A DNA stretch of 64,000 bases from Elysia crispata (GCA_033675545.1 JAWDGP010006539.1:62001-126000), one strand, 5' to 3'. Positions 11,930 to 23,699 are shown, numbered from the stretch's first letter. Numbers and translations: made by a program. Notes: a model not told the origin generated them from the sequence alone.

Positions 11930-12428
11930 TTCGTACTTCAGTCATTTCGTACTTCAGTCATTTCTTCAAAGACACAATATCATCTTTTAAATTTGAAGTG
12001 GCCAAGAGATCCTCTTCCAATTTGTTCCTAATATCCTTCTCATCTTTCAATGCTCTTTCTAGATTATTTATATTAATAGATTTTTGCTGCAAATCTTTGG
12101 AAAGTTATTTGATTTTTGTATTTCAAATTTTCAACCTCTTTTTTTAGACAAATTTTTCTTGAACAGTGTTCTATTGAATTGTTCTATCTTTTCGTCTAAT
12201 TCTGCCTGAATCTTCGGGTCTGTGGCTAGGCTACGGGCATCTCTAATTATCTTTTCTTCTCTTCTCTTCATTCTTCCTATTTTTTTGTCCAAACCTAATG
12301 GCTTCTTTTTGGATAAGTCCTTTTAAATTTAGCCACATGGTCACCTCTTGGTTCTTGTCTTTTTCTATTTCTTCTTTTGTGAAGTTGATATGGTGTTTTA
12401 ATTCTTTGATGAATTCTTCATACTCCAA
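11930..12428 (-). pseudogene. Coiled-coil coding remnant, family unknown
   Basis: The frame 12,428-12,243 reads EEFIKELKHHINFTKEEIEK and continues Lys/Glu-rich. After frame changes, NLERALKDEKDIRNKLEEDL (about 12,050) and more heptad-like sequence follow toward 11,930. The charged, low-Pro, low-Gly composition indicates a long coiled coil. I cannot assign a family. It may be part of a neighbouring repeat protein or a host gene remnant. A 17-bp direct duplication sits at about 11,930-11,965. Confidence 0.35.
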
Positions 12429-13303
12429 TTGTGTGTTGTTTAGTTTCCAGTACCCTGATGCTTTGTTCTTTTGAAAGCCTTTAACTATCTTGTTAAGTTT
12501 AGTTTATACACTATTTGTGACACTAACATTGTCAGCCTGACCCAATGAAAAAATGTTCATCAATTTAATAAAAAAATATTTAGATTCTTTCTCTTTACAG
12601 CAAAACAGCTCTAAAGAATAAACAAGTGTCGTTTGTTAAAGCAAAAATCTCTGGCAAATGAAACTGCTCCGGACTTGACAAGAACTCGGATGTGCTTAAA
12701 CCAATGTGTAATAAAGGAGGGGTGTTGTTTGAACTAAAATCCACAGGCACTGGAGGACACTTTCCTCACACTGTCACAGTGCCGGCCGTGTTCAATAAAC
12801 AGGACTATGTTCTTAAGCTTGAAATACAATTAAATAAAACAGTGTGGCACTAGCGCTGTTTTAGATCAGTGCGGCCGGTCTCGCGTGAGTCAGGCTGACC
12901 AGGGTCAGCACACGTAGCCTGCTCGTCTCTGAGCATGCATTTATTCCCGTAACATATGAAGTTATCCCATAGAGGAAACACAAAAACATGCTTGTAGTTG
13001 TTAGAATTATTATGGACGCTACATGGGACTTGTAAGACAGGGAAAAAAGAACGGAGAAGCTAGCTTTTATAGTTTCTATGTAGTAGGGCCTTGAACCGGC
13101 ATAATTTATTAATGTTTTCATAAAACAAATGTATATTTTTAAAAAATGGAAACGTTTTTCTTCAAAATGTGGTAACAATATTTTACAGACATACTTTTTT
13201 TGAGTCATGAAATTTGAAACCGTGCAAGATTTTATCTTGTCCAAAACATCCCTCCAAGGTTTACCATCATTATCCTTATATCATTATATTGTCCAAGTTG
13301 TAT
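12429..13303. other. No gene recognised
   Basis: Open frames here have no composition or motif that I recognise. No terminal repeats are visible except the possible truncated edge of the pogo copy at the high-coordinate side. Confidence 0.5.
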
Positions 13304-13314
13304 TCAAGTGCGAA

Positions 13315-14249
13315 AATTGTGAAAACTCTGAACAACATTGTTAACAATCCCATGGCTCTCACATTCTTTCAGGATGTCATGGTTGAAGTGAGAGGAGAGA
13401 TTGTCCCCACTGAGAACTTTCTTACCCTCCAGGCGAGAGCAGTAAGGCAGTGCTTCTGTCCTAAACCAGTCATCAAAGCAGACGTGGTCAAACCATCCAC
13501 TCTTTGACTGGTTGTAACGGTACTTGTCAGGACCACCCTCTGTCCAAGTACTCCACAAATTTTCAGCCCTATATACAACATAAAGTGTAAGAACAGTCCC
13601 TGCAGCCGAGCCTAATAACATGAGACTTGAAGTTTTAGAGGAATTCATAATCCGCTCGGGGTAGCGGACAGCAGGTTTGAAAATCATTTTTCTTCTCCCC
13701 GGATTGTCCATTAAATTAGTTTCATCATAGTTTATGATATGAGTTAGTGGTATATCTTTCATGCTGTTTTTCAGCTCTGCAAAATAGTCTTTCACAACCT
13801 GCTGGCTGACTGCAGCCCTTTTCTTTGAGAATATTCTGGCACAGCTTGTGGCTTATATCACCCTTGTGCCTGGACAAAAAGCTTCTGCCCAGTCTATGCC
13901 AGGGCAGTTGTCTGTAAAAAAAAGGAATGTTTCTTCCCTTCCAGTCTAAAATGCGCTTAACTATCATCCTCAAGTCCAGGGTCTCAAAGGGAAAGCCTCA
14001 TTCTGAAACATGTGTGAGGTGTCTGACGATGGATTTCTCCATTTCAAGCGAAAGCACTGTCTGCCCACGGTGATCGTCTCCAACATCCATTTTCTTGAGA
14101 TACCTCTGAAGAACTGATCGAGTCAGATTAAAATCCTTACAGACATCTCGCTGCGTCTTTTTCAAGCTTTCATGGGCTGTTGCAAGCGTCTCTTCTGGGG
14201 TGACAGTATAGGCTGTGGCACCTGGCTTTCTTTTGTAATGACGAGTCAT
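13315..14249 (-). pseudogene. Truncated pogo/Tigger-like transposase PG-1
   Basis: The frame 14,249-13,998 starts at an ATG and reads RHYKRKPGATAYTVTPEETL, then QRDVCKDFNLTRSVLQRYLK, an N-terminal helix-turn-helix of the Pipsqueak/CENP-B type. The frame 13,973-13,725 carries the second DNA-binding region. The frame 13,795-13,304 has the DDE_1 catalytic blocks INYDETNLMDNPG and KVLSGDNLSSHFN. The sequence diverges right after KECESHGIV, before the expected third acidic motif, so the 3' part is missing. At least two frame changes are present. Upstream, the motif GTGGCCTTAGTCACCCC at 14,472 is likely its 5' terminal repeat. Confidence 0.8.
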
Positions 14250-14471
14250 ACTGAATTTTCTGTGATGTTGATCTAGCTGTATCTGGATAAATAAAGTCGA
14301 AAAAAATAATTAGAAACTTGGAAAACATTCAACTCTACATTAGCCCATACCAATAGCCTGAGGTTAGATCTCGATCCATACTTTAAATTAAGTACGACAA
14401 GTAATAATGTAAATAAAATCCTAATTTCACTGATAAGCAATTATAACAGACTAAAATGATGGCTATAATTT

Positions 14472-14546
14472 GTGGCCTTAGTCACCCCATATAGTGGCTT
14501 TAGTCACCCTACATAGGTCTACAACCTGTGGGGTGATTAAGGCCAC
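14472..14546. repeat. Two direct and one inverted copy of a transposon end motif
   Basis: GTGGCCTTAGTCACCCCAT occurs at 14,472-14,490, a one-base variant at 14,494-14,510, and the inverse TGGGGTGATTAAGGCCAC at 14,529-14,546. The first and third can pair as a hairpin. The first copy lies 223 bp upstream of the PG-1 start codon, a plausible place for its terminal repeat. Confidence 0.7.
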
Positions 14547-14887
14547 CCCAATAAAATCCTATTTGGCTAAATTTTTGATCAAGCAAAGAAATGGTTTTTA
14601 AAGACTCTTTATCTGTTCAGAAATATTTGTTTTATTATTACATTATATGAGGTTTATACATACCAAAGTTTGCAGTCTTGTTTACAATAATTTTTTTCAC
14701 AGCCATTTTGGATTCAAAGACTGAACCGCACACAATAATTTCTGCAGACTTGGTGGTTTCACAAAAATTCTAAATACCTATAGAATAATAAAAATCAATT
14801 GAATGGCAAAGAGATGATAACTTAAGGTATAAATCGATCCCAAAGATGACCCAAACATTTTTTAAGGAAGTGGCCTTAGTCACCCCA
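14530..14887. mobile_element. Probable pogo-type MITE
   Basis: The interval is bounded by GGGGTGATTAAGGCCAC on the left and GTGGCCTTAGTCACCCC on the right, a 17-bp inverted pair with one mismatch. It is about 357 bp long and has no transposase frame. The ends match the motif upstream of PG-1, so the PG-1 family probably mobilised it. The target duplication is not certain from the flanks. Confidence 0.55.
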
Positions 14888-16151
14888 TCTGACGGTGAAA
14901 ACGGTAGTTGTGCACTCAAATCCCTCTTGCAATATGAAACTTGCAAAGTCTGCCTCTATACCATTTGTAAATGGCATTTCTCAAAAGAGGATGTCTTGAG
15001 GGATCTGTTGACCCCAAAACATTTCAACCTCTCAGAAATAAAGTCTAAATTTATCCAGTTCCTGATTGAGGAAAGATTTAGGACCTCCTGATAGCCAGCC
15101 TTCACCATCCTCTCCATCTTCTTAAAGATCCTGCTGGCTGGAAAGACACACTCAGGGCAAAGTTGCTGAAAGCTGTGTGCAACCTTGGGGACAGTGGCTC
15201 TAGCCTCTTGCCGCAGTTGTAAGAGCTACAACATCAACTGTTGTCTTCACCATTGGCAAGGTCAGCCAACCACTCCCAGTCTTGAGCAGGCTTTTATTTG
15301 CTCACCATCTTAAGAAAACAAAACAATAAGTGCTTACATATTGTCCTTAATTCCCAAATATCTTATCATTATCTACATCAATGAGAAAAGTGCATTCATC
15401 TTTTACATTAATTTAGAAATACAGACTTTGAATACTACAAAAATTCAGGATTCAAATTCAAATCTCATCTGGGGTAAGGTACAGTATATTCTACCAGCCT
15501 ACATTTTGGAATATCCAGTTCACAGTTAAAGTGACTTGCGGAGTAGTCAAATAATACATAGACAAGAAAACAATTGACAATGACAGGTAAGCCCGGTGGA
15601 GTCATGGTGAGGTGTTGGTGGAGATGGTGCAGATGTTCCTTTTGTTTCTACAGAAGCAGGCTATAATATTACCGATTTGCCTCCATTTGTCCAACATCAA
15701 GGTTCCCTTTCAGCTCTGTAGGCCGGTGTCAATGATTTAATCCAATGGTTGCGCACAAGTAGGTTCATCGATCTAGAAGATCCTTGGCAAGCCTGGCAGA
15801 GCTGAAAAAAATTGTTCATATTAATATGGTAAAATATATTGAGGTGCCTGATAGCCAGAGAAATGAGCACATCGTGGCCCAAACTATTCGGCACTGGTGT
15901 GTCAATTTTTTCAAATATTAAACGTAATATTAATCAGGATTCTGTGCAGCACCACACTTTAACTCCCCATGGCGTTGCCTTATTTTTAGTAGTTTATTAG
16001 GAGCAGAGCCTACCCTTGAAAGGTATCATGATTTCATTAATTAAAACACACCCAGGAGCATTAGTAGGTAAAACATACTGTTTGAATTGGTTCTATGACA
16101 GGCCAAATTTTGCACAGGTTTCGTGCTCAGCTTGTGCTGCGCTGTCGGAGA
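14888..16151. other. No gene recognised
   Basis: Short frames only. A minus-strand frame at 15,894-15,697 could be a decayed continuation of PB-4 but has no diagnostic motif. Confidence 0.4.
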
Positions 16152-16697
16152 CTACATACATGTACTTTGAAACTTGCTGATACCTAGTTTGTGACATCGC
16201 ACTTGCCACTGCTGGTACGTAGAGAAGATATGATGGCAGTTGATGTACACCAAACATATTGATGTGAAGAAAATGTTGAGCTCTCCCTCAGTGACTGGTT
16301 TATATGATGCAGGGATTCCCTCTTGTTGTACATAAAGATTTGTTTGCTCAATCAGTAACGTGATACAAGTGTCAGGAATGAAAAGCTTGAACAGTTTTAT
16401 GGGTTCATATGAATGATTGAAATGAAAATTTTCTACCGTGGGACCTGTTGTGCTAGTAGAAAGCTCAACTGCAACATCATGAAACATTTCTGACAATTGA
16501 AACTCACCATAAGCCCCCTCTTGAGGCTCTGCATTTTCATCTAGGTTGTTTTCAACATCATCTTTATTCTCCTATAGATTACATCATTTTCTCTATCAAT
16601 ATCTCCCTCCTCACCATCAACAGATGTTCCTAAATCATCATCTAGATCTACATCTGTTTGCTGGGAGCAAATCCGATTCAAAAAGTTGAAAGCCATT
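16152..16697 (-). pseudogene. piggyBac N-terminal fragment PB-4
   Basis: From an ATG at about 16,697 an acidic leader reads FNLRIC-type sequence followed by TDVDLDDDLGTSVDGEEGD. After a break the frame 16,496-16,152 reads FNHSYEPIKLFKLFIPDTCI, then LLIEQTNLYVQQEG and KPVTEGELNIFFTSICLVYI. This matches the start of the DDE_Tnp_1_7 domain (P-ELF-FF-----IV-ETNRYA--, then EL--F----I-MG). The catalytic part is not recognisable downstream. Confidence 0.62.
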
Positions 16698-17714
16698 TTT
16701 TTATGAATTTTAAAAAATGGTAGCTCAAAAACTTGTCAGTTGATCTTGAGAAAGCAAGGTGAAACTGAAGCAGCAAAACTTTCTGTAGTAATCTAGCTCT
16801 TAGATAAGAACGATGTCTCTTTGTTCAAATAAACTTTATTCAAACAATGATCACGGTTCTGAAACTCAAGAAGAGAAAAGAAACACTACATAAGCTTACA
16901 TGGATACTGAGTAGCACTATATAAACTAGCAACACACTAGATTCTAGATGACATGAGAGTAAATTAGTACGAGCAAGATTCGGTTAAATCTCAATGAACA
17001 ATGATGCTATAATATAGATCTACGACTATGAGTATGATTCAGTTCACGAATTAAAATAAGGATGTAATATATTGACGGAAACATGAGAGGTAATATATGA
17101 TTGATACTAGATCTACGAATGATTTATGAAGTGTAGCTGGATTAGTACCGATTACATGAAGCAGAACTTACAGATAAATGAAGTGAAATGTTTCCTCTGT
17201 TTACAACCACGATGACATTAGATTAGGGCAACCATTTTGGATCAAGAGTTCGGGAGTAATGTCCCTTGGGTGGAACTGTCTACAGAGATGGATCGTAACC
17301 CATTAGCTCTTCTGTTCAGAAGGCAGACTCTGTGCACTCTGATGCTGGACTATTGGATAAATTTCTGTACCAGTGATGCTGGGCGACTCGGAAAATTAAA
17401 GGTTAACACAATCATCTGCAGTTTTTAGAATCTGGACAGGATTAGGCATGGCCTTCTAGAAAATCAGCTGTTTTTATGTCACAAGCTTAGCTTTGTGAGC
17501 CATTGCTCTTTATGCTCTTTCAATAATTGATTTATCACTATGTTCTATAAATATGTGCACAGGCTTTGACATAAGGGGGTCATAGACCAATGAAATCTAT
17601 CTCACCGATCCATCGGCCATGCGATTACAATCATCGCACGTACAATCTTGAGCCCATACACTGATACAATCGATCGCATGACCACCATGCGTTCGAGCGT
17701 GCTCATTTCACAAC
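16698..17714. other. No gene recognised; possible 5' flank of the Harbinger element
   Basis: There is no coding signal. The last 150 bp (from about 17,570) are richer in GC and contain several partly palindromic ATCGCATG-like motifs. They may be the terminal region of the Harbinger element, but I could not match them to a right end. Confidence 0.35.
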
Positions 17715-20227
17715 ATGTCGTCAGAGGAGAAACTTGCTCTAGCAGCAATCGCAATTTCAGTTGTTCTTAAAAAGAGAAGACGAAGTCGAAGAGAATGGGT
17801 AAAACAGTGGCTGTTAATGCGTCCAAAGCAAAGTGACACCACTTTGCTAGAGGAGCTACGGTTATATCCTGATGATTTTCAGAACTATTTGAGAATGGAT
17901 TATGACATCTACAACGAGCTCCTAGAGCTCATCAGTCTTCTCATTGTGAAACAAGACACAAATTTTCGTGACTCTATTACGCCTCATGAGCGACTAGCGG
18001 CTACCCTCAGATACCTTGCCACGGGGAGAAGCTTTGAGGACTTGAAATTTTCTACACGGATAAGCGCCCAGTCTTTGGGCCACATCATCCCAGAAACCTG
18101 CAAGGCCATTTATGAGACTCTGGCACCACAATACCTCAAGGTAAGAAATTATTCGCTCACTTATGATGATGATGATGACTACGACGACGACGATGGCGAG
18201 AACTTTGACTTTGGCTACGAGTGAACCAAAAATAAATTGAAAAAAAGAAACAGACAATAATACTAGAACAATCAGAACTTTTAATTTTCATTTGTCTATC
18301 ATTTTATATGAAACCAAAATTGATCTAGATAATTCAGAGACAGCTGATGTTAGGAAACATGGTTTTATTTGAGTTTGTTAAGGTTAATTGTCATAGCTTC
18401 TGTATGATTCCATACTGCTTGAAGACCCTGGCTGAGGATAATAAGCACTGTTGTGTGGCTTTATCTGATGATGCATAGAGTAACTAGTGGATGAAGTATG
18501 AACTTGAAGACCCTGGCTGAGGATAATAAGCACTGTTGTGTGGCTTTATCTGATGATGCATAGAGTAACTAGTGGATGAAGTATGAACTTGAAGACCCTG
18601 GCTGAGGATAATAAGCACTGTTGTGTGGCTTTATCTGATGATGCATAGAGTAACTAGTGGATGAAGTAGGAAGGGGTTGAGCTGGTGCATATTGGTTCCC
18701 GAGATCAAATCTAGTCATTCTGTTAAGATTGCCAAGTCGAACTTCAAATAATACGTCTGAAATAATCTTTTCAGCGAAAATTTGCTTTGTCCTTTTCGTT
18801 TCTTTGCTGCTTTTTTCACTTCTCTCTGGGGTTGAATTGTGGGGGTTTTGACGACTTGTTTGCCACTTGCACTTGTAGGGGTACCTTAAATGGATTTATT
18901 TGCTTACATATTTTATACAAAGAAATAATTGTTCTTGCTTCTGCTGCTGCTGGTGTTGTAGTTGGTTGTTGTTGTTGTTGTTTTTGTTGTTGTTTGTGTA
19001 GTTTTTTGTTTTTGTTTTTGTTGATGTTGTTGTTAATGTTGCTGGTGCTGCTGTTGTTTTTGTTTGCCGTTGACATACGATGACGACGAAGACGGTGATG
19101 ATAATGATGATGATGAAGATGAAGATTATGATGATGATGATAATGATGATCAGATGATGATGATGATGATGATATTATCAGGTTATTTACCACTTCGTGG
19201 TGTGGTCAGAGTTGAAACCATGTGTTCAACACTAGTGTTATCCTGTGGCTCACCGTCAGAATCATATGCGGTCGCGACACCCTGCAATAATAATATAATA
19301 TTACATTCAAAATATTGTACTCGTCGCCATCGTTGTTGTTGTTGTTGTTGTTGTTGATGCATCTTCATGTAGGATATTTATTTTACATGCATTTATTATT
19401 CAAATTATACTTTTTCAATTCTATTCCAGTTCCCAACAACAGCTGCTGAATGGATTGAAATTGCAAACATGTTTGAAACCAAATGGCAATTTCCTCATTG
19501 TTTGGGTGCTGTAGACAGAAAGCGTGTGGCCATTTCACCGCCACCCGACTCTGGTTCATACTTTTATAATTATAAAGGGTTTCACAGCCTTGTGCTCATG
19601 GCCATTGCAAACGCAAATTATGAATTCATCTACGTCCATTTTGGCACGAATGGTCGTGTTTCTGATGGTGGAGTCATTGCTTGCACATCCTTCTACAAAA
19701 TGTTAAAGCAAGGCAATCTGAACCTACCAGAACATACACCTGAAGGATTTCCTTTTGTCTTCGTCGGTGATGAAGCGTTTGCATTGCGAGCGGACTTCTT
19801 AAAGCCATTCAACTCAAGGCTCCTGAATGACCAGAGGCGCATTTTCAATTACAGATTGTCGAGGGCAAGGCGAGTTGTGGAAAACACATTTGGAATTCTA
19901 GTGGCCCGATTTGGTGTTCTCAAATCTAGAATTTGCCTCAGTCCTGAGAAGATTGATGATGTCGTCATGGCATGCTGTGTTTTGCACAATTTTCTGATAG
20001 TCAAAACTTCTCAGCAATACACTCCAGAAGGATCTCTCGATGTTGAAGATCCAGAAACGCACATCTGGGAAACCGGACTTCGTCCTGATGGAGCAAACAT
20101 TGCTGCTATCGCCAGAGGCCACACAAGAAATGCGTCCACAGAGGCAAAAAGAGGGCGAGACCTTTACACACACTACTTCAATAATGATGGCAAAGTGCCG
20201 TGGCAAGACAAAATAATATTAAAGTAA
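17715..20227 (+). CDS. Harbinger (PIF/Harbinger, DDE_4) transposase, two exons, 407 aa, both open
   Basis: Exon 1 (17,715-18,140) encodes 142 codons from the ATG and ends AAG|GTAAGA. Exon 2 (19,430-20,227) follows CTATTCCAG and encodes 265 codons plus a stop. Both junctions are in phase 0, and the protein reads on naturally from ETLAPQYLK to FPTTAAEWIEIANMF. Exon 1 has the basic N-terminus and the helix-rich ITPHERLAATLRYLATG region. Exon 2 has the nuclease: HCLGAVDRKRV (first D), FVFVGDEAFAL (second D) and SRARRVVENTFGILV (final E), giving DDE. No stops interrupt it, and the length suits the family. Harbinger nucleases move DNA at 3-bp target sites with help from a Myb/MADF-type partner, and a remnant of such a partner lies antisense in the intron. 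Terminal repeats were not identified, so mobility is unproven. Confidence 0.92.
18384..18850 (-). pseudogene. C-terminal exon of a Harbinger accessory (MADF/BESS-type) protein, antisense in the transposase intron
   Basis: On the minus strand, from about 18,830, the frame reads KQIFAEKIISDVLFEVRLGN, then RFDLGNQYAPAQPLPTSSTS and SMHHQIKPHNSAYYPQPGSS. An ending SMESYRSYDN with a TAA stop lies at 18,384-18,386. The IISDVLFE-type helix and a Ser/Tyr/His/Pro-rich tail are typical of MADF-BESS proteins carried by Harbinger elements; compare the tail at 40.4-40.6 kb. The tail is interrupted by a three-copy 85-bp repeat. Because 85 is not a multiple of three, the repeat shifts the frame. No MADF domain was found toward 19.4 kb, where simple repeats take over. 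The identification rests on composition and context. Confidence 0.5.
18418..18670. repeat. 85-bp tandem triplication, copies identical
   Basis: The unit beginning CTTGAAGACCCTGGCTGAGG starts at 18,418, 18,503 and 18,588. The three copies show no differences until the last few bases of the third, so the duplication is very recent. It lies within the coding tail of the antisense accessory gene. Confidence 0.95.
18950..19357. repeat. Simple-repeat cluster in the Harbinger intron
   Basis: (GTT/TTG)n at about 18,955-19,060, (GAT)n at about 19,080-19,172 and (GTT)n at 19,333-19,356. These create long His-, Asp- and Gln-rich frames on both strands that are not genes. Confidence 0.95.
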
Positions 20228-20257
20228 CATGGTGACAGTAATTTTGACAAAACATAT

Positions 20258-20345
20258 GGATGGATGGATGGATGGACAGAGAGAGATAGAGACGCAAGCA
20301 TGAATGAGAGAGAGGGAGGAAGAAAGGGAGGGAGGGAAAGTGAGA
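20258..20345. repeat. Purine-rich simple repeats (GGAT)n and (GAGA)/(GGGA)n
   Basis: Short GGAT and GAGAGAGGGAGG tracts follow the Harbinger stop codon. Overlapping Ser/Leu-rich minus-strand frames are by-products. Confidence 0.85.
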
Positions 20346-20803
20346 GCGAAGACAAGGGTAATTTGATGTGGAAATGTGAAAGAAAAAACAGGCAGTGATT
20401 TGAATAAAATATACATACAATGCACACCTGATATATCGACATAAAGGGTTCCAAATGTCCTATGTCGATATAAGAGAAAGTCGATATAAAAGAAATCTAT
20501 ATTAGATCACATTTCTACACACTAAAAAGAGGTTTTGTAGTGAACTCCACAAAACAAGGATTTTTGTTCATGGGGGGCAAATACATCTGGTTCCAATTAA
20601 GCTCAGTTACTTCCCTTGGTTTGAAAAAATTTGCAAAACTCTCCCATCCAATACTTACAAAAATTTTTGCTCATCAATTATTTATAGGCCCTTAAAAGGG
20701 CCGTTTGAGGTGACGCTTAATTTTTGACCCCTTGTCAATCGCACCGTTTTCTAAACCCTTTGAAAGAAGTCAAGAAGCGACTTTTGTTTCAAGTTTGAAG
20801 AGC
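20346..20803. other. Intergenic; repeated TCGATATA motif at 20,432-20,492
   Basis: The motif (G)TCGATATA or its near variants recur around 20,434, 20,465 and 20,484, next to the 3' end of PG-2. Such motifs could be the element's terminal region, but no matching 5' end was seen beyond 22.3 kb. Otherwise nothing is recognisable. Confidence 0.4.
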
Positions 20804-22324
20804 TTATTTCTTCCACCTTATCCTCACTGTGCTCAAATGACTAAAGAGACAGTCTCCCTTTTCTTGTTGGGCTGCAAATCGCCTAAGAGTTGCTATTGCA
20901 GCCCTTGCCTCTCCTGCTGTAACCCCTCTCAGCCTCATCCTGGGACTCCATTTCTTCATCTGACTCGGACTCAGGGCAGTTCTGAGACTGGACAATTTGA
21001 ACCAACTCAGACACTGACACCTCTGCAGTTGTTTCCACATTAACATCTATAGAGACAAAATCTTGGGCTGTTGTCTGCAGAAATGTCACACCTGCCAGTG
21101 ATTCCATGGCATTCTCCAACTCATCTGTCTCAGTTACAAGTGGAGGGTCTTCTGTTGCTGTAACATTAACTTCCTTGCAGAACCCAGCATGACGAAAACA
21201 GTTCTTTATCGTTTTCTCTGTGACCTTGTCCCAGGCTGACCTTAGGTCGCACAGTGCGTCAAGTACTGATATTCTGAATGTCTCAGAAGTAGTAGGCTCT
21301 GCAGACACGGTTGTCATCTTGTCCTTGATGTGGTCGAGGTATTTTCCCACAACTCGAGCCCGGTAGTGATGCTTGAGGGAATTAATTATTCCCTGATCAC
21401 ATGGCTGCAGATGACTTGTCGTATTGGGTGGCAGGAAAACAAGTTTGATGCTCCTCAGGCCATCAATATGTGGATGTGCTGGGCAGTTGTCAACCACCAT
21501 GGCAACAGATCTGCCTTGAAGGACAAATTTCCTCTCCAATTTCCTGAGCCAGTTCTCAAAAATAGAGCTGGTCATCCATGCCTTTTTATTATCTGTGTAG
21601 TCCACAGGCAGATTTTTCACATTTTCACACATCTTGGCCTCAGAGATTTACCGATAACAAAAAGCGGCAGTTTCTCTTTGCCAGACATGTTGGCGGCAAC
21701 CAAAGCTGTCATCCTCTCCTTAGCTTTCTTTCCCCCTGTACACCTTTCACCCTTCAAGGCAAGCGACTTGTCAGGCAAACATTTATAGAAAATGCCTGTT
21801 TCATCTGCATTGAAGATGTCGTCCTCTCCATACTCATTTAAGAGAGAAGGCAAATCGTGCTGTTTCCATGCATTTGTGACTGTGTGGTCTACTGCAGCCG
21901 CCTCTCCACTGACAGTCTTGAGAGCAATGCCATGACGACGCTTGAAACGCTCTATCCACCCTACACTGGCAGTGAAGTCTGTTAAACCTAACTCTGAAGC
22001 AATAAGCTCAGCCTGACTGGTGAGCACAGAATTAGAGATAGGAGTGCTCATTGCTCTGGCTTGCTTGAACCACAGGAACAAGGCTTGATCTATGTCCAAT
22101 TTCTCTGTTGTTCTCTGTCTCTTTCTGTCAGGTTGAAATTCAGCTGTCAGACCAGGTCTCTCTAACTTGGCTCTATTTTTCACAATGGTGGATAGGGTAT
22201 TGTGAGGAATACCGTATTTTTCCGCTATTTCTTTCTTTGTTCCTTGTTTCTTGTCCACATCAGCAAGCAGTTGAAGTTTAGTCTGGATGCTGAGATTTTT
22301 ACGAGTTTTCTTCTGTTCAGACAT
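20804..22324 (-). pseudogene. pogo/Tigger-like transposase PG-2, nearly complete
   Basis: From the ATG at 22,324 a frame to 21,617 reads KNLSIQTKLQLLADVDKKQG and EIAEKYGIPHNTLSTIVKNR (Pipsqueak-type HTH). It continues with DIDQALFLWFKQARAMSTPI and GWIERFKRRHGIALKTVSGE (CENP-B-type HTH) and then the first catalytic motif FNADETGIFYKCLPDKSLAL. A one-base-type frame change near 21,630 leads to a second frame holding SVAMVVDNCPAHPHIDGLRS and FLPPNTTSHLQPCDQGIINS, completing a DDD triad. A third frame, from about 20,910, carries a likely helical C-terminus (EARAAIATLRRFAAQQ). Two frame changes and few other lesions indicate a fairly recent copy. Terminal repeats and TA duplications were not pinned down. 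Confidence 0.92.
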
Positions 22325-23690
22325 TCTTGGGCAAGACAGTACCGGCAGGTTAGCTAGATGCGAAGATTTGGTGTAAGAACACTAGGCAGGGATTGCGAAT
22401 GATGCGAGAGGTAGAGCTAGCAACAGTCGAATGATGAATGGTAGACTAGTTGACACTGCCAGTGCCACTCCCTTCACCGCTCTCCCTCAGTCTATGACCT
22501 ATGACAAGCTCGGCTCGTGACTGCACAGCACTAACGCCACCCTCCCCTTGCATCATGCCCAACTGGCAGTGTTGACACCTGAAGAGCATTTGACACTTAC
22601 AGCTGAGCGCGCTCTCTCTACCCCGGCCACTGGCAAAAGACAAAACCCAAATCTCCCTTCCCTGATGGTCGTCAATGGATTTTTTTTTCAACTGAGCCCT
22701 CTTCAAACCCAGAGTAATCTGGGCCGTGCCAGTCTTTGTCTCTGCCTCATTGTAGCCCTCTTTGCCCTGTGTGTCGGCTTGCTGTTGTATAACCTTTTGA
22801 CAACAGAGAGCAAGGCGTTGATAAAGAGCTCCTACAGCAAGACCTTACATAGACCAGAGCTGCACAATAGATGAGGTGCTTAAAATAAATTCTGCAATGG
22901 AAAAGATGGCGGAGAGCTCCAGTTTTCTGTGCAGAACTTTGTTTTGGGGCACCTATTCCAAATGATGTTATGATGAGATTCATTGACGTTTTGTGTAGCC
23001 CTTGCATCAACACTGCATTTGACTTTCATCAGCCATTCTCTCATAGATGGGTTGAAGGTATGGCATCAGCAGGTGTCCATCTAGTGAAGTGTGCACTGTC
23101 TTCTTGTGAGGGTCTGGAGACCTTTTGATATGGCACTGTTCTAAAAGCGCCATGTCTTTTCTCCTTTGGGGCAGAACTTGTAATTTGGTCTTTTATCATT
23201 AGAGCAGCAATGATGAAGAGAAGCCCAAACTGCACAGCTCATTTTCTCCACAGACTTACGACTATGGACACTCCTACCCTAATAAATGGCCATCTTTCTA
23301 ATCATGGTTTGCTGCAATCTACCATGTCCACGTCCAGCTACAGTGATCTTCTGCTTTGTTACAAGTTCAACAACGTTGTGCAAGGTATAATGGAGGCTTT
23401 CCAACATGATGCATTCTTCTTTGACAATTACTAAATCTGCGCCGCATTACTGGAGCTCTTTGCTGGACTTGTTTGTTTTTGCATCAATTTTCCATTTCTT
23501 GTGGGCATTGACTAGCTGATCTTGTTGAGATTAAATTTTTCTTCGTGGTATCTTATTCTTGTTGAAATTGAAATGAAAATGATGTATATCTAGCATCCTA
23601 GTGCAACTTTGTTTTCAAAAACAACAAAAGAATGTGGAACTGCCGGAAATATATAAATTAGTTTCATAGTAAGCCCTCTTATACATTTGG
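22325..23690. other. No gene recognised
   Basis: Includes the presumed 5' leader of PG-2 and a stretch with several short frames lacking recognisable motifs. A minus-strand piece at 23,235-23,041 may be an old coding remnant, but I cannot name it. Confidence 0.4.
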
Positions 23691-23699
23691 CTGAAGTTC

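Noticed and set aside
18816-19193. His/Ser-rich minus-strand protein
   Set aside because: It is produced by (GTT)n and (GAT)n simple repeats.
20430-20500. TCGATATA motifs as definite pogo PG-2 terminal repeat
   Set aside because: No inverted partner was found beyond the 5' end of PG-2, so it stays as a possibility only.
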